A stretch of 34,655 nucleotides of DNA from positions 1 to 34,655 of the forward strand of contig JAHDCJ010000055.1 in the NCBI GenBank assembly GCA_020629935.1, given 5' to 3'. The notes under the pieces were generated by a model that was given only the letters and a program-made list of their open reading frames with translations, did not search any database and was not told the origin of the DNA. Source of the stretch: Saprospiraceae bacterium (lineage in GTDB: Bacteria > Bacteroidota > Bacteroidia > Chitinophagales > Saprospiraceae). Shown here piece after piece: positions 14,906-23,193 of the stretch. Numbering within the stretch: the first letter of the stretch is position 1; each line of letters starts with the position of its first letter. The position numbers were made by a program, and so were the translations under genes.

Positions 14906-15736
14906 TTAAACTCCAAACACCGTATAAAAGGGTTTAATAAATCGTTCATCTCTAGCATAAATAGAAAATGAAATATGTTTAAACTTTCCTTTAAAATCTT
15001 CATCCAATGCTTCTTTAAATAGTTGAGCAATTTCTAGTGGTTCGTTTTGAAAAACGCCACAACCCCATGCACCAAGAATTAAAGTATCTTGTTTTTGCAA
15101 GTATGCTAAGGCCAACATCTTTCGTATCCTACGTTGCATAAAAGGGATGATCTTATCAACATTCTTTTTATCGTTTCGTTTAACAACTCCAGTATTAACC
15201 GCAGGAGAAGTAATGACGGAAGATAGGATGGGATGATCTAATACTTCCCCATCATCGTCTTTATAAAAAGCGACTAAAGGAGAGTAAATCATATGATCAG
15301 AATAAAGACAAGATTTTTGATTTCGATGAAAATCGTAATACGGTTTGGCTTTTAATAAACTAGGATATAATCCACTTCCTCGTGCTAGGCTTTCTTCTTG
15401 AGCTTGGGCACCACCCAAAAAACCTCCTCCTGGATTTTTAGCTGAAGCAAAATTTAAGGCCATAAGTCCTTGTCCATTATTTTTGCTTAGACGAAAAATG
15501 CCTTCTAAAGTAGTTTCTGGAACCACTTCATAAGAGGTCGTATATGGTCCTTCTTCATTTAATGCAAAAGCACATATTTCCTCTAATTTTTCAGGCGTAA
15601 AAAGTTGAGTATGTTGTTCGGTATATTTCTGAAGGGAGGCTAAGTTTATTTTTTCGCCGTGCGTATTAAAATAAAAACCTTGTTCTAATTCTTTTAAGGT
15701 TTTCGAGGCGGTATCTTTTCGTTTCGATTTCTTCAT
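14906..15736 (-). CDS. Microbial PARG-like macrodomain protein (TIGR02452 type)
   Basis: This 276-residue protein resembles the bacterial poly(ADP-ribose) glycohydrolase family. An N-terminal helical region (about 1-75) is followed by a macrodomain. The PARG signature is visible: GGG at 103-105 in SAKNPGGGFLGG, then Q113-E114-E115 with the catalytic Glu pair. The strand/loop LILGAWGCGVFQNEP (about 213-227) is the macrodomain's phosphate-binding loop. Such enzymes remove ADP-ribose from proteins or nucleic acids. No ADP-ribosyltransferase lies in the window, so the substrate is unknown. The small gene 12 nt downstream is likely in the same transcript. The SH3-domain gene follows this one downstream on the map and is transcribed before it, 73 nt away. 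Confidence 0.88.
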   Translation of the reverse strand: MKKSKRKDTASKTLKELEQGFYFNTHGEKINLASLQKYTEQHTQLFTPEKLEEICAFALNEEGPYTTSYEVVPETTLEGIFRLSKNNGQGLMALNFASAKNPGGGFLGGAQAQEESLARGSGLYPSLLKAKPYYDFHRNQKSCLYSDHMIYSPLVAFYKDDDGEVLDHPILSSVITSPAVNTGVVKRNDKKNVDKIIPFMQRRIRKMLALAYLQKQDTLILGAWGCGVFQNEPLEIAQLFKEALDEDFKGKFKHISFSIYARDERFIKPFYTVFGV

Positions 15737-15809
15737 AACTTTATAAAAAAGATTTAACGAAAATAGTTCCTATATATTTATCCCAAAACAATTGTTGCAA
15801 AATAAATCA

Positions 15810-16523
15810 TTAACAACCGCAGTAAATGCTTATTGTCGTATTTTCTTCTGACTGGATAATTTCGTAGTGACAGCCCACGCCATCAGGTGCATAATGGTAA
15901 TCGGAACTCCAAACATTTTGTTCATCATAAAAAAGATCATTGATAAACCTTTTCACCGCATCTAATTCCATTAACGGAAACACTAAATCTTCGTCCATGC
16001 CCCCTTCTTCACCGCAATGAGTTACAGAATATTTGATTCCGTTTTCAAAATTTTCAGAAAAAGAACAGGGATTTTCTAAGTCCCATTCCTCATATTCAAG
16101 ATCAGTTTTTCCAGTGATTGGAATGTAGTTTTCTTTAAGGTACAAATAACCCAAAGAATTAATTTCCATATCAGAACCCCAAGCTATTCGAAGAGCTTCT
16201 CTATTTGGTTTTATTAGTTCAAAAGTTTCTTTTTTTTCTTTCAAAAAACCGTCAAAAACATAGCCTTCTTTGGCTTCCTCTAACTGAACGCGTACCCAAT
16301 GTCCGTTAATTTCTTTTCCTTCGTCTTTTATCGTTAATTGGAAGGATGTCTTTTCAATAACCTCAACAGTAGAAAGATACTCTAATTTGCCAATTCTTTG
16401 CCCTTTCAGATCAGGTTCTGCTCGTACCGTCAAACCGCTTTTAGCAGTAACTATAAAATGAGATTGTCCTTGAAGAAACAAGGCACTACATAAAAATATA
16501 ACAAAAAGTATTGACGCTTTCAT
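15810..16523 (-). CDS. Secreted protein with bacterial SH3 domain
   Basis: This 237-residue protein has an N-terminal signal peptide (MKASILFVIFLCSALFLQGQS). A bacterial SH3-like domain follows (about 25-95), with the typical GLTVRAEPDLKGQRIGKL opening and a GYVFDGFL closing strand. These domains often bind peptidoglycan or other envelope ligands. The C-terminal 130 residues are acidic and contain several cysteines, including a terminal CGC; I do not recognise a family. It starts 18 nt after the DinB-like gene and is probably in the same operon. The product is likely periplasmic or surface-exposed. Confidence 0.8.
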   Translation of the reverse strand: MKASILFVIFLCSALFLQGQSHFIVTAKSGLTVRAEPDLKGQRIGKLEYLSTVEVIEKTSFQLTIKDEGKEINGHWVRVQLEEAKEGYVFDGFLKEKKETFELIKPNREALRIAWGSDMEINSLGYLYLKENYIPITGKTDLEYEEWDLENPCSFSENFENGIKYSVTHCGEEGGMDEDLVFPLMELDAVKRFINDLFYDEQNVWSSDYHYAPDGVGCHYEIIQSEENTTISIYCGC

Positions 16524-16541
16524 GGGGATAAATTTAGCGGT

Positions 16542-17102
16542 TTAAATAAAGTTCTTTTTTTCTTTAGGCTTATTAAATTTTTCTTCATTAAAAGCCTTAG
16601 ACTTTCCTTTAGGAATAGAAAGTGATTCCCATTCTTCTCCTGCAATAAGTCGACAGATGTAGACCAATTGTCCTACATGATATGCATAATGTCCAAGCTG
16701 TCGATTAATGGCTTCAGTAATCGTATGTCCTTCATTTCTAATGTAGGCCAATTTTTCAAAATCACTAAGTTGTAATGGATCAATGGCTTGAAAGAGACAA
16801 GTCCAACCTTTCTCCCAAGTTTCTAAAAGGGCATCTTTTGTTCGGATATTATTTTCAAATTCAGCCTCTCTATTTCGCCAATTTTTTTCCCCATCAGAAT
16901 GAAGAAAGTCTGTCCATCGGGACAACATGTTTCCTGCCATATGTTTAACAATAATAGCAATGCTATTTGATTCTTCACTTGGTTGCCAATTGATTTTAGA
17001 GGCATCAATTTGCGCCAATGATTTATCTCCAAGGCTTTTATAATATCTAAATAATGTTTGCGTATTTTTCAGATAATTGACCAATAAATCATCTGCATTC
17101 AT
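16542..17102 (-). CDS. DinB/DUF1572-like protein
   Basis: This 186-residue protein fits the DinB-like four-helix bundle, in particular the DUF1572 group. Three histidines expected to bind a metal are in place: H54 (KHMAGN), H138 and H142 (GHYAYHVGQ). Members of this superfamily include thiol transferases (bacillithiol or mycothiol dependent) and many proteins of unknown function. No signal peptide is visible. The basic C-terminal tail is short. It starts 2 nt after the stop of the esterase gene, pointing to co-transcription with it and with the SH3-domain gene that follows. Confidence 0.85.
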   Translation of the reverse strand: MNADDLLVNYLKNTQTLFRYYKSLGDKSLAQIDASKINWQPSEESNSIAIIVKHMAGNMLSRWTDFLHSDGEKNWRNREAEFENNIRTKDALLETWEKGWTCLFQAIDPLQLSDFEKLAYIRNEGHTITEAINRQLGHYAYHVGQLVYICRLIAGEEWESLSIPKGKSKAFNEEKFNKPKEKKNFI

Positions 17103-17104
17103 AA

Positions 17105-18340
17105 TTATTTAAGTTTTCTAATTTCATTATTTAATGCACTTCTCATTTCGCGTTTTTCTTCCTTGTCTAAAAAGTCTGTGAAGTCGATAATAGTTAGTGC
17201 CTCTTCGTAATATTTTAATGCTTTTTTAGCACGTCCTACGGATTGGTGGATATCGGCTAAGAAGGTATAAAATCCTTCATACATTGGATAATGTTTGATA
17301 CCTTCTTTAAGTACTTCTATGGCCAATTCGGTATTTCGATCACCAAAAGATTTATTATAATCATTGAAGTAAGCAGAGGCTATGGTATTATAAAATGTAA
17401 GATTGGGTTGCACGTTATAACTTAATACTTTAGACGCTTCTTCGTAGCTCTTATTGAATCGAGACCAAGGTACACTATCTCTTTGAATTTGTTTTTTAAC
17501 TATATTTTGGGCATCCATTAATGCTAAACTAAAGGGATCAAAAAGGCGATTGATTGCATGAGAAACGGTTAATCCAGGAATTCCATTATGGCTTGCTCCT
17601 TTCATAGAAAAATTTTGCCAGAAGAAATTATTCGCTAAGGAGGATTTCTTTTGTTTTAAATACTGATCTAGTTTTTCGACTGATTTTTCATGTCCGTCTC
17701 CGTGTCGTTCGCTTCCACTAGAAAAATAATAGAAGAAATTCTTTTCAGGTATATTTTTAATATTGGATTGAAAAGATTCAAATGCTTGCTGTTGTACTTG
17801 ATCTCCGAAATCAAAAAAAGCAGTGCTACTTCCAACAACGGCATTAAAACGATCAAATCGTAAAGACAAAGCGTAACTTGCAAAAATGGCTGTTCTAGAA
17901 TGGCCGATTATTGTTTTAAAATCAGCAACTGGATAAGACACGGACAATTGGTCAAAAAGATCATCGGCTAAAAAATTGGCAAATTCTTCCGCTCGTTTCT
18001 TACGATGATTGGGAACCGTCCACTCACTTCTTGTTCTACCTTCTAGACTAATTCCTACGACAATGACTTCTGGAATTTCCAAAATAGATGTTAAGTAATC
18101 AATCGTTTGAATAACGTAATTATAATTGATTGTATTTTGTCTATCTAATACATAGAAGACTGGATATTTAATGTCTTCAGAAACCAATTGTGCTTTAGGT
18201 AAAATTATTTCATACCGAACGGAATCTCCAAGCGAAGGATTAAACGCCACTTTTTGAATTGGGTTTTGATAACTAATATAGTCTTGTGCCGCAAGTTGAA
18301 ACCCAAGAAAAAAGAGGATTAAGCAAGTAAATATTCTCAT
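17105..18340 (-). CDS. Exported alpha/beta-hydrolase esterase with C-terminal TPR-like repeats
   Basis: This 411-residue protein has a signal peptide (cut near QLAAQ). Residues about 25-275 resemble the putative-esterase (esterase D/IroE-like) alpha/beta hydrolases: an N-terminal PVFYVLDRQ strand, the nucleophile elbow G146-H147-S148, candidate acids around 211-218, and H251 in GASHNGIP as the likely catalytic His. The C-terminal part (about 315-405) is helical with TPR-like units (AIEVLKEGIKHYPMYEGFYTFLADI and KALKYYEEAL), which may bind a partner. The substrate is unknown. The gene leads a minus-strand series running at least through the DinB-like and SH3 genes. A TATATTTG -7 box lies about 25 nt upstream. 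Confidence 0.85.
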   Translation of the reverse strand: MRIFTCLILFFLGFQLAAQDYISYQNPIQKVAFNPSLGDSVRYEIILPKAQLVSEDIKYPVFYVLDRQNTINYNYVIQTIDYLTSILEIPEVIVVGISLEGRTRSEWTVPNHRKKRAEEFANFLADDLFDQLSVSYPVADFKTIIGHSRTAIFASYALSLRFDRFNAVVGSSTAFFDFGDQVQQQAFESFQSNIKNIPEKNFFYYFSSGSERHGDGHEKSVEKLDQYLKQKKSSLANNFFWQNFSMKGASHNGIPGLTVSHAINRLFDPFSLALMDAQNIVKKQIQRDSVPWSRFNKSYEEASKVLSYNVQPNLTFYNTIASAYFNDYNKSFGDRNTELAIEVLKEGIKHYPMYEGFYTFLADIHQSVGRAKKALKYYEEALTIIDFTDFLDKEEKREMRSALNNEIRKLK

Positions 18341-18365
18341 TTTTTTATGCCTGTTTTATTTTATA

Positions 18366-18373
18366 CAAATATA
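18366..18373 (-). promoter_or_regulatory. -7 promoter box of the esterase operon
   Basis: On the minus strand this is TATATTTG, an exact TAnnTTTG match, placed about 25 nt upstream of the esterase ATG. The nearest TTG on the upstream side is too close (9-nt gap), so the -33 half is not supported. A 6-bp hairpin (18397-18412) just upstream may end the transcript of the gene at 18450. Confidence 0.45.
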
Positions 18374-18449
18374 CAGAATTAGCAAATCGATGCCTAATTC
18401 CGAAAGCGGAATAACATATAAATGTTTTACTTACCTTATTCATTTTGTG

Positions 18450-19466
18450 CTATCCATTATTTAATTTTTGGTGCTTCTTTTTGAAGTACCAATACATAAG
18501 GAATACAATAAGAATACCAAGAAGTATAAATGGGCCGAAAATTCCTAACATAAATACGACTCCAACGATCCATCCACCTCCTGATTTGGCATCTAAAGGG
18601 TTGCCAAAGCTTTTCGTTTCCCATGTTAGTTTTTCTAGATTTTGAGTGGAGAATTGATCTATTTTATCAAAATATATTTGGGCATTATTGGTCGCTTTTG
18701 AAAAATCAAAGTTATCTATTTTTTTGCCGTAATTAATAAATAAGTTATCGGACGATTTTGGCTTTAGATTGGTAAAATTATATTTTAAGATCCTTTCATC
18801 TTCATTCCAACGGAAGATATCATTGGGTCGTAAACCACGCATTTTATTCATATTAATCGCTGGATCAAAATGGATTCGGATTTCTCCTTTTCCAATTGGA
18901 GGTTTCCAAGTTGCGCCCGTTTCTAAGAGATAAACAAAGCCGTTAACTTCTTCTCCACCATAGCCTCTTCGCACAAAAGTATTGTTGGTATTTACAATAA
19001 ACCAGACTTCACATAGAGTGGTTGATTGAGGCGCAAATTTAGCGTTCCAAGTGTACCAGTTTTTTGTGTCGTAATCTTCCTCTATAGGAGATTCCTTTAT
19101 AAGCACAGGAACCTTGTTGATTGTCGATTTTAAAGCATATAGATCATCAAATCGAATATCAAATCCATTGCTTCCATGGATAAAGTTTTCGAATGAGGAA
19201 TTGATGGGATAGCCAATACGTATATCTACAGTGTCTGTACTATGATTAAGCAATTGGTATTGTCCTTTAACTACTGCAAATCCTGGATAGAGTTGAATGT
19301 TCACCTGCTCTTCAATCATCTGGATTTTTTGATAATCCGAAGAGTCTTCTTGGAACAGTAAAGAGAAATCACCTGTACCTCCAGCATTCCACATCCCCGG
19401 TTGAGCTACATTTGCAAAGGCAGAGGTATAAAAAAGAAGACATAGATTTAAGATCATCCATTTCAT
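18450..19466 (-). CDS. Exported, C-terminally membrane-anchored protein of unknown function
   Basis: This 338-residue protein has an N-terminal signal peptide (cut near AFANVAQ), a long beta-rich extracytoplasmic region (about 20-290), and one strong transmembrane helix near 300-328 followed by a short Lys-rich cytoplasmic tail. It has tryptophan-rich segments such as NWYTWNAKF and ATWKPPIGKGEI. The early part (EEQVNIQLYPGFAVVKGQYQLLNHS) looks like an immunoglobulin-like domain of the DUF4424 kind, but this is not firm. No catalytic motif is visible. It is preceded by the MarR gene on the same strand (57-nt gap), so it may be read from the MarR promoter and controlled by that regulator. Confidence 0.7.
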   Translation of the reverse strand: MKWMILNLCLLFYTSAFANVAQPGMWNAGGTGDFSLLFQEDSSDYQKIQMIEEQVNIQLYPGFAVVKGQYQLLNHSTDTVDIRIGYPINSSFENFIHGSNGFDIRFDDLYALKSTINKVPVLIKESPIEEDYDTKNWYTWNAKFAPQSTTLCEVWFIVNTNNTFVRRGYGGEEVNGFVYLLETGATWKPPIGKGEIRIHFDPAINMNKMRGLRPNDIFRWNEDERILKYNFTNLKPKSSDNLFINYGKKIDNFDFSKATNNAQIYFDKIDQFSTQNLEKLTWETKSFGNPLDAKSGGGWIVGVVFMLGIFGPFILLGILIVFLMYWYFKKKHQKLNNG

Positions 19467-19522
19467 AATTCAATATTTTTAGATGGAAGTTGTTTAAGAA
19501 TTATGGTGCAAATCGAAGGTGA

Positions 19523-19960
19523 TTACTTTTTCAATTGTTTCAGCGTAGATTTCAGTCTATTGATTTCTTTATTTTTTAGTTTATCGAAAAACTTCCTTTC
19601 CGATTTAGCGACTGTTTTATTGGCTTTGTTTAGAAGTTTATTTCCATTTTTTGTTAGGACAATAATTTTAGCCCTTGTATCCGAAGGATTATTTTTACGT
19701 AGGATCAGCTGTTTCTCTGCTAATGTTCGTAAGACTTTAGACGTCATCATGATATTAGCATCTACAAAATTAGCCAACCGAACTTGCGTAATTTTTTCTT
19801 CTGCTTCTTCTAATGTTTGAATGCCAGAGAGCAACATAAATTGTACATGAGTGAGGTCATGTTTTTTTAATGCGTTTTTAATATGTCGTTGCCATGCATT
19901 AGCAGATTTCCATACATAAAAACCGAGGGGTTGTTTAAATTTGACGACTTGTTTTTCCAT
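19523..19960 (-). CDS. MarR-family transcriptional regulator
   Basis: This is a 145-residue protein starting at ATG 19960. A longer frame (to 20050) adds 30 residues that lie upstream of the predicted promoter and are not conserved-looking, so the shorter start is preferred. The winged helix spans about 35-105: LTHVQFMLLSGI, then the recognition-helix region NIMMTSKVLRTLAEKQLI, then the wing NPSDTRAKIIVLTKNG. Helices at both ends form the dimer interface. A 13-bp inverted repeat overlapping its promoter suggests autorepression. No Cys suited to redox sensing is seen, so a small ligand is more likely. The exported-protein gene at 18450 is the nearest candidate target. Confidence 0.9.
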   Translation of the reverse strand: MEKQVVKFKQPLGFYVWKSANAWQRHIKNALKKHDLTHVQFMLLSGIQTLEEAEEKITQVRLANFVDANIMMTSKVLRTLAEKQLILRKNNPSDTRAKIIVLTKNGNKLLNKANKTVAKSERKFFDKLKNKEINRLKSTLKQLKK

Positions 19961-19990
19961 TACGACGAAAATTAAGCGAGTATATTTTAA

Positions 19991-20027
19991 TAACTTTGAA
20001 TACAGAAGGTTTATGTAATCAAAGTTA
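19991..20027. promoter_or_regulatory. Candidate MarR operator
   Basis: TAACTTTGAATAC (19991-20003) and GTAATCAAAGTTA (20015-20027) form a 13-bp inverted repeat with one mismatch and an 11-nt spacer. Each arm contains TAACTTTG, a perfect -7 box, and the two boxes point toward each other. The minus-strand box serves the MarR gene; no gene follows the plus-strand one. A bound MarR dimer would block the promoter directly. Confidence 0.65.
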
Positions 20028-20050
20028 CTATAAAATAGATGGAAAGGCAA
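20020..20050 (-). promoter_or_regulatory. marR promoter (TTG, 20 nt, TAACTTTG)
   Basis: On the minus strand a TTG (20050-20048), a 20-nt spacer and TAACTTTG (20027-20020) match the Bacteroidota promoter. Transcription should start near 20016, about 55 nt before the ATG at 19960. The -7 box is inside the inverted repeat, supporting repression by the encoded MarR protein. The TTG lies 20 nt beyond the stop codon of the upstream glycosyltransferase. Confidence 0.65.
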
Positions 20051-20070
20051 TTGAATTGAAACTTATACTT

Positions 20071-21012
20071 TTAAGTATCTTCGTCTTCTTTGTCCTTACT
20101 TCGATCTTTTATGATGTAAAGTGGTCTATTTCGAACGTTGTTATTAATTCTACTTATATATTCTCCTATAATACCCACACTTATTAATTGGATTCCACCT
20201 AGAAATAAGATAGAGAGCATTAGAGAGGTCCAACCAGGTTCGAAATCTTTAATAATAAATTTGGAATATAATGCGTACAACACGAGTAAGAAAGCGATAA
20301 AAGAGACTACAAACCCAGAAATGGTGACTAAACGTAAGGGGAAGTTAGAGAATCCCGTTATTCCATCCATAGCCAGATTCATCATTTTTCGAATGGTATA
20401 TCCTGTTTCTCCTGAGTTTCGAGCATCCCTTTCATATTCGATGGCAGCTTGATTAAAACCAGCCCAAGCGATTTGTCCACGTAGGTATTTATTTTGTTCG
20501 GGCATTTGCTTGAGTACTTCCAATATTTTCTTATCAATAATTCGAAAATCACCCGTATCAATTGGAATATTTACTTTCGTTATTTTGGAAAGCATTCGAT
20601 AAAAAACATTTGAAGTCGTTCGTTTAAAAATATTTTCCCCTTTACGTTTTTTACGTTGTGCATAAACCACTTCAAAGCCTTCTTTCCATTTTTGATACAT
20701 GGGTTCAATTAATTCAGGAGGATCTTGGAGATCTGCATCTATAATTACAATCGCATCGCCTTTTGCTGAATCTAAACCCGCCGTTACTGCTATTTGATGA
20801 CCAAAATTTCGACTTAAGTCAATGTATTTGACATAATCTAATGTAGCACTTAGCTCATGTAATAGTTTAAGTGATTGGTCTTTACTTCCGTCATTTACAA
20901 AGATTAATTCAAAGGAAACTTGGAGTTTATTACATACTTTGGTCAGTCGTTCCTGTAGTGGACGAATATTTCCTTCTTCATTAAAAATGGGTATCACTAT
21001 TGATAGTTCCAT
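20071..21012 (-). CDS. GT2 polyprenyl-phosphate glycosyltransferase (GtrB/DPM1-like)
   Basis: This 313-residue protein has a cytoplasmic family-2 glycosyltransferase domain (about 1-220) with IVIPIFNEEGNI at the start, VNDGSKD near 39-45 and the DAD metal motif at 92-94 (IDADLQDPPE). Two transmembrane helices follow (about 232-252 and 268-290), plus a short charged tail. This is the layout of enzymes that load a sugar from a nucleotide donor onto undecaprenyl phosphate. The adjacent upstream gene, 15 nt away, encodes a GT-C-like membrane protein that could use the loaded lipid on the other side of the membrane. The sugar is unknown. Confidence 0.9.
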   Translation of the reverse strand: MELSIVIPIFNEEGNIRPLQERLTKVCNKLQVSFELIFVNDGSKDQSLKLLHELSATLDYVKYIDLSRNFGHQIAVTAGLDSAKGDAIVIIDADLQDPPELIEPMYQKWKEGFEVVYAQRKKRKGENIFKRTTSNVFYRMLSKITKVNIPIDTGDFRIIDKKILEVLKQMPEQNKYLRGQIAWAGFNQAAIEYERDARNSGETGYTIRKMMNLAMDGITGFSNFPLRLVTISGFVVSFIAFLLVLYALYSKFIIKDFEPGWTSLMLSILFLGGIQLISVGIIGEYISRINNNVRNRPLYIIKDRSKDKEDEDT

Positions 21013-21027
21013 ATGGTCTTTGGCTAA

Positions 21028-23055
21028 TTAATCGCTAGGTAAAAATGTAATTTCTAATTCATCAACAAACATCTCTTTTCCTTTAAAATTCCAAAGGTAG
21101 GTTGATAATTGGTCAAAATGAAAATTCGTAAATTCAAAATCTAATTCTCCAGTAACTTTCTGCCAATTGGGATTCCCTTCAATTATAGTATTTCTTTTTT
21201 GGAATGTTTTTTTCCCCCATTTATTTTTCACACTAATGACAAAAGCAACTTCAGTTCTTTTCTCAATTTTAACCCAAGCGGAATAAACCACTTTTCCTTT
21301 TTCTAAAGATGTTATCTTTTGAGCTCTTCCTTCGAATGGAAAAATATATTTATGGTCTTGATCACTTTTAAATCCAGAAGAGGAGTTCTTCCCCAATGTA
21401 TTTTTTGTACTACAAGAGTCAATAGGTTCAAAGTTATTAAAATAAATTTGTTTAGCCTTAGTGTTTTCTTTATTCTGCCATTGCAATTGCTTTCTTGACC
21501 CTTTGGGCTTTAAAACGCAAAACATGTGGGTTTCTTGTATCAATTCGAATTGATGCGATAAACAAGGGTTAAATTCGACTAAAGTCTTATATTTTTTTGT
21601 ATCTAAAATCATGTAATCTAAGACATGCGTATTCATAAAATGAATATAATCATCAATTTGATCTTTGGAAGGGTCCATCTTTTTTGTTATTCCTTTTCGA
21701 TCAAAAACGATTAATCCTAAATTAGGCGCCGATCCTGCAATGAGCAAAACATGGGCATCTTTAGGTATATCTAATGCACTTGCGTCTCTAACCTTATTCA
21801 CCACCCATTCTCCTGGTGGTTCATGGGGCTCCTTATGAAAAGTGAATATGCGCGACTTACATTCTACTATCATAAATATGCTCCAAATGCTCAAGAACAA
21901 ATATATGCTATACCGAATCTTCTGATTTTGCTGATCTGACCAATGAGCTATAAGTTTTATTCCAAACAGATAAAATATCGTAATAAATGGGAAGACTATG
22001 ACAATGGCATAATAATCATGAAAATCAAACTGTTTCCCCATAAGCACAAAGCCTATTAATGCGGCAAAGAAAAACGAAATGAATAAAAGTAAAACATCTC
22101 TTTTTTTTCGAAAATAAAATAGGCCAAAACCACCTAAAACGATAGCGTTAATAATTAAAAAAGGATACTGAAATACGTTAAAAAACAAGCGTCCATTCCT
22201 TTCTATCACCGTAATCAAAAATGCTTTAATCTCCTGAAATCCACCTATTGACCACAAAGGTTTAGCCTCTGCTAAAAATATATAATTCGATTGATAATGA
22301 TGGTTTAAATACTTGATATATACAAACCAAGCGATGATACTCATACCACATAAAAAGCAGGCAAACGTATATTTCCAAATATCAGCATTGTTGTTTTTGT
22401 TTCTTTGAAACAGAAGAGTAAACCAGATAAATCCTACAAGAATAAGCCAATAAAGTCCCATGGACATTTTCACCAAAACTGCTATCGAAACCAACCCCAA
22501 GGTTTTATAAGCATCCTGCGACTCTTCATCCCTTCTAAATTTAAAAAAATAAAAGAGTGCCATTATAAAAAACGAAAAGGATACCGTATCAGGCAAATAA
22601 GAACTAGAAAAATAAGCCCATATCGGATTGGTTACAAATAGTAAGGTTAAAAATATTGCCCATATATTATTTTGAGTAAAAAAGGAAGCAAGCTTCAATA
22701 AGTACCACATTGCCAGCAAACTACACAAAAGAGTTAGCCCACGAAAAATCATACTTATTGAATGCCTACCAAATGGCTTTGCAATCATCGCAGCTAAATA
22801 GCTTTGTATCGGAAACTCAACCCCAACAATTCCTTCTTTTGAGTACTGTGCGTGTGTGGCAGGCTTAAAAAAATTCAGGCCATTATCATAATAATTCATG
22901 GCCAATGAAAGTCGATCAGAGGATGCCCAACAATGATGCCCCACTGGAGGTTTGTCTATTATTCCATCAAAATACCAAACAAACAAACCTATTACTAAAA
23001 GCAACGCAGCTAGTAATTGATGTTTATTTGATATAGAATCCATTGATTGAGTCAA
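21028..23055 (-). CDS. Polytopic GT-C-like glycosyltransferase with C-terminal beta domain
   Basis: This 675-residue protein has an N-terminal signal-anchor helix and about ten more membrane helices up to residue 410. The first periplasmic loop (about 35-80) contains HHCWASSDRLSLAMNYYDNG, the acidic loop typical of GT39-like (ArnT/PMT-type) enzymes. Residues 410-520 form a soluble periplasmic region, and the last 135 residues (about 540-675) look like a beta-sandwich with the WVKIEKRTEVAFVISVKNKWG and WQKVTGELDF strands common in carbohydrate-binding-like domains. Together with the GtrB-like enzyme it could transfer a lipid-linked sugar to a cell-surface acceptor. The acceptor is unknown. A TACTTTTG -7 box lies about 20 nt upstream of the ATG. 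Confidence 0.8.
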   Translation of the reverse strand: MTQSMDSISNKHQLLAALLLVIGLFVWYFDGIIDKPPVGHHCWASSDRLSLAMNYYDNGLNFFKPATHAQYSKEGIVGVEFPIQSYLAAMIAKPFGRHSISMIFRGLTLLCSLLAMWYLLKLASFFTQNNIWAIFLTLLFVTNPIWAYFSSSYLPDTVSFSFFIMALFYFFKFRRDEESQDAYKTLGLVSIAVLVKMSMGLYWLILVGFIWFTLLFQRNKNNNADIWKYTFACFLCGMSIIAWFVYIKYLNHHYQSNYIFLAEAKPLWSIGGFQEIKAFLITVIERNGRLFFNVFQYPFLIINAIVLGGFGLFYFRKKRDVLLLFISFFFAALIGFVLMGKQFDFHDYYAIVIVFPFITIFYLFGIKLIAHWSDQQNQKIRYSIYLFLSIWSIFMIVECKSRIFTFHKEPHEPPGEWVVNKVRDASALDIPKDAHVLLIAGSAPNLGLIVFDRKGITKKMDPSKDQIDDYIHFMNTHVLDYMILDTKKYKTLVEFNPCLSHQFELIQETHMFCVLKPKGSRKQLQWQNKENTKAKQIYFNNFEPIDSCSTKNTLGKNSSSGFKSDQDHKYIFPFEGRAQKITSLEKGKVVYSAWVKIEKRTEVAFVISVKNKWGKKTFQKRNTIIEGNPNWQKVTGELDFEFTNFHFDQLSTYLWNFKGKEMFVDELEITFLPSD

Positions 23056-23074
23056 GTTCTTCGTTTTAGATATA

Positions 23075-23082
23075 CAAAAGTA
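23075..23082 (-). promoter_or_regulatory. -7 promoter box of the glycosyltransferase pair
   Basis: On the minus strand this is TACTTTTG, matching TAnnTTTG, and would start transcription about 15 nt before the ATG at 23055. No TTG -33 is seen at the normal distance. On the divergent side a near-consensus TATCTTTA at 23144-23151 could serve the S9 peptidase gene; it is weaker. Confidence 0.4.
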
Positions 23083-23193
23083 AATTTTTAATTTTCATTA
23101 TTACTTCCTTTTAAAACAAGTTCTAATTAAAGTTCCAATTTTTTATCTTTAACCCATCCTTCATTTTAATTTTTAAAACTAAAACAATAACCC

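Noticed and set aside
19961..20050. Longer N-terminus of the MarR regulator
   Set aside because: The extra 30 residues are encoded by the predicted promoter and operator, so they cannot be translated from that transcript.
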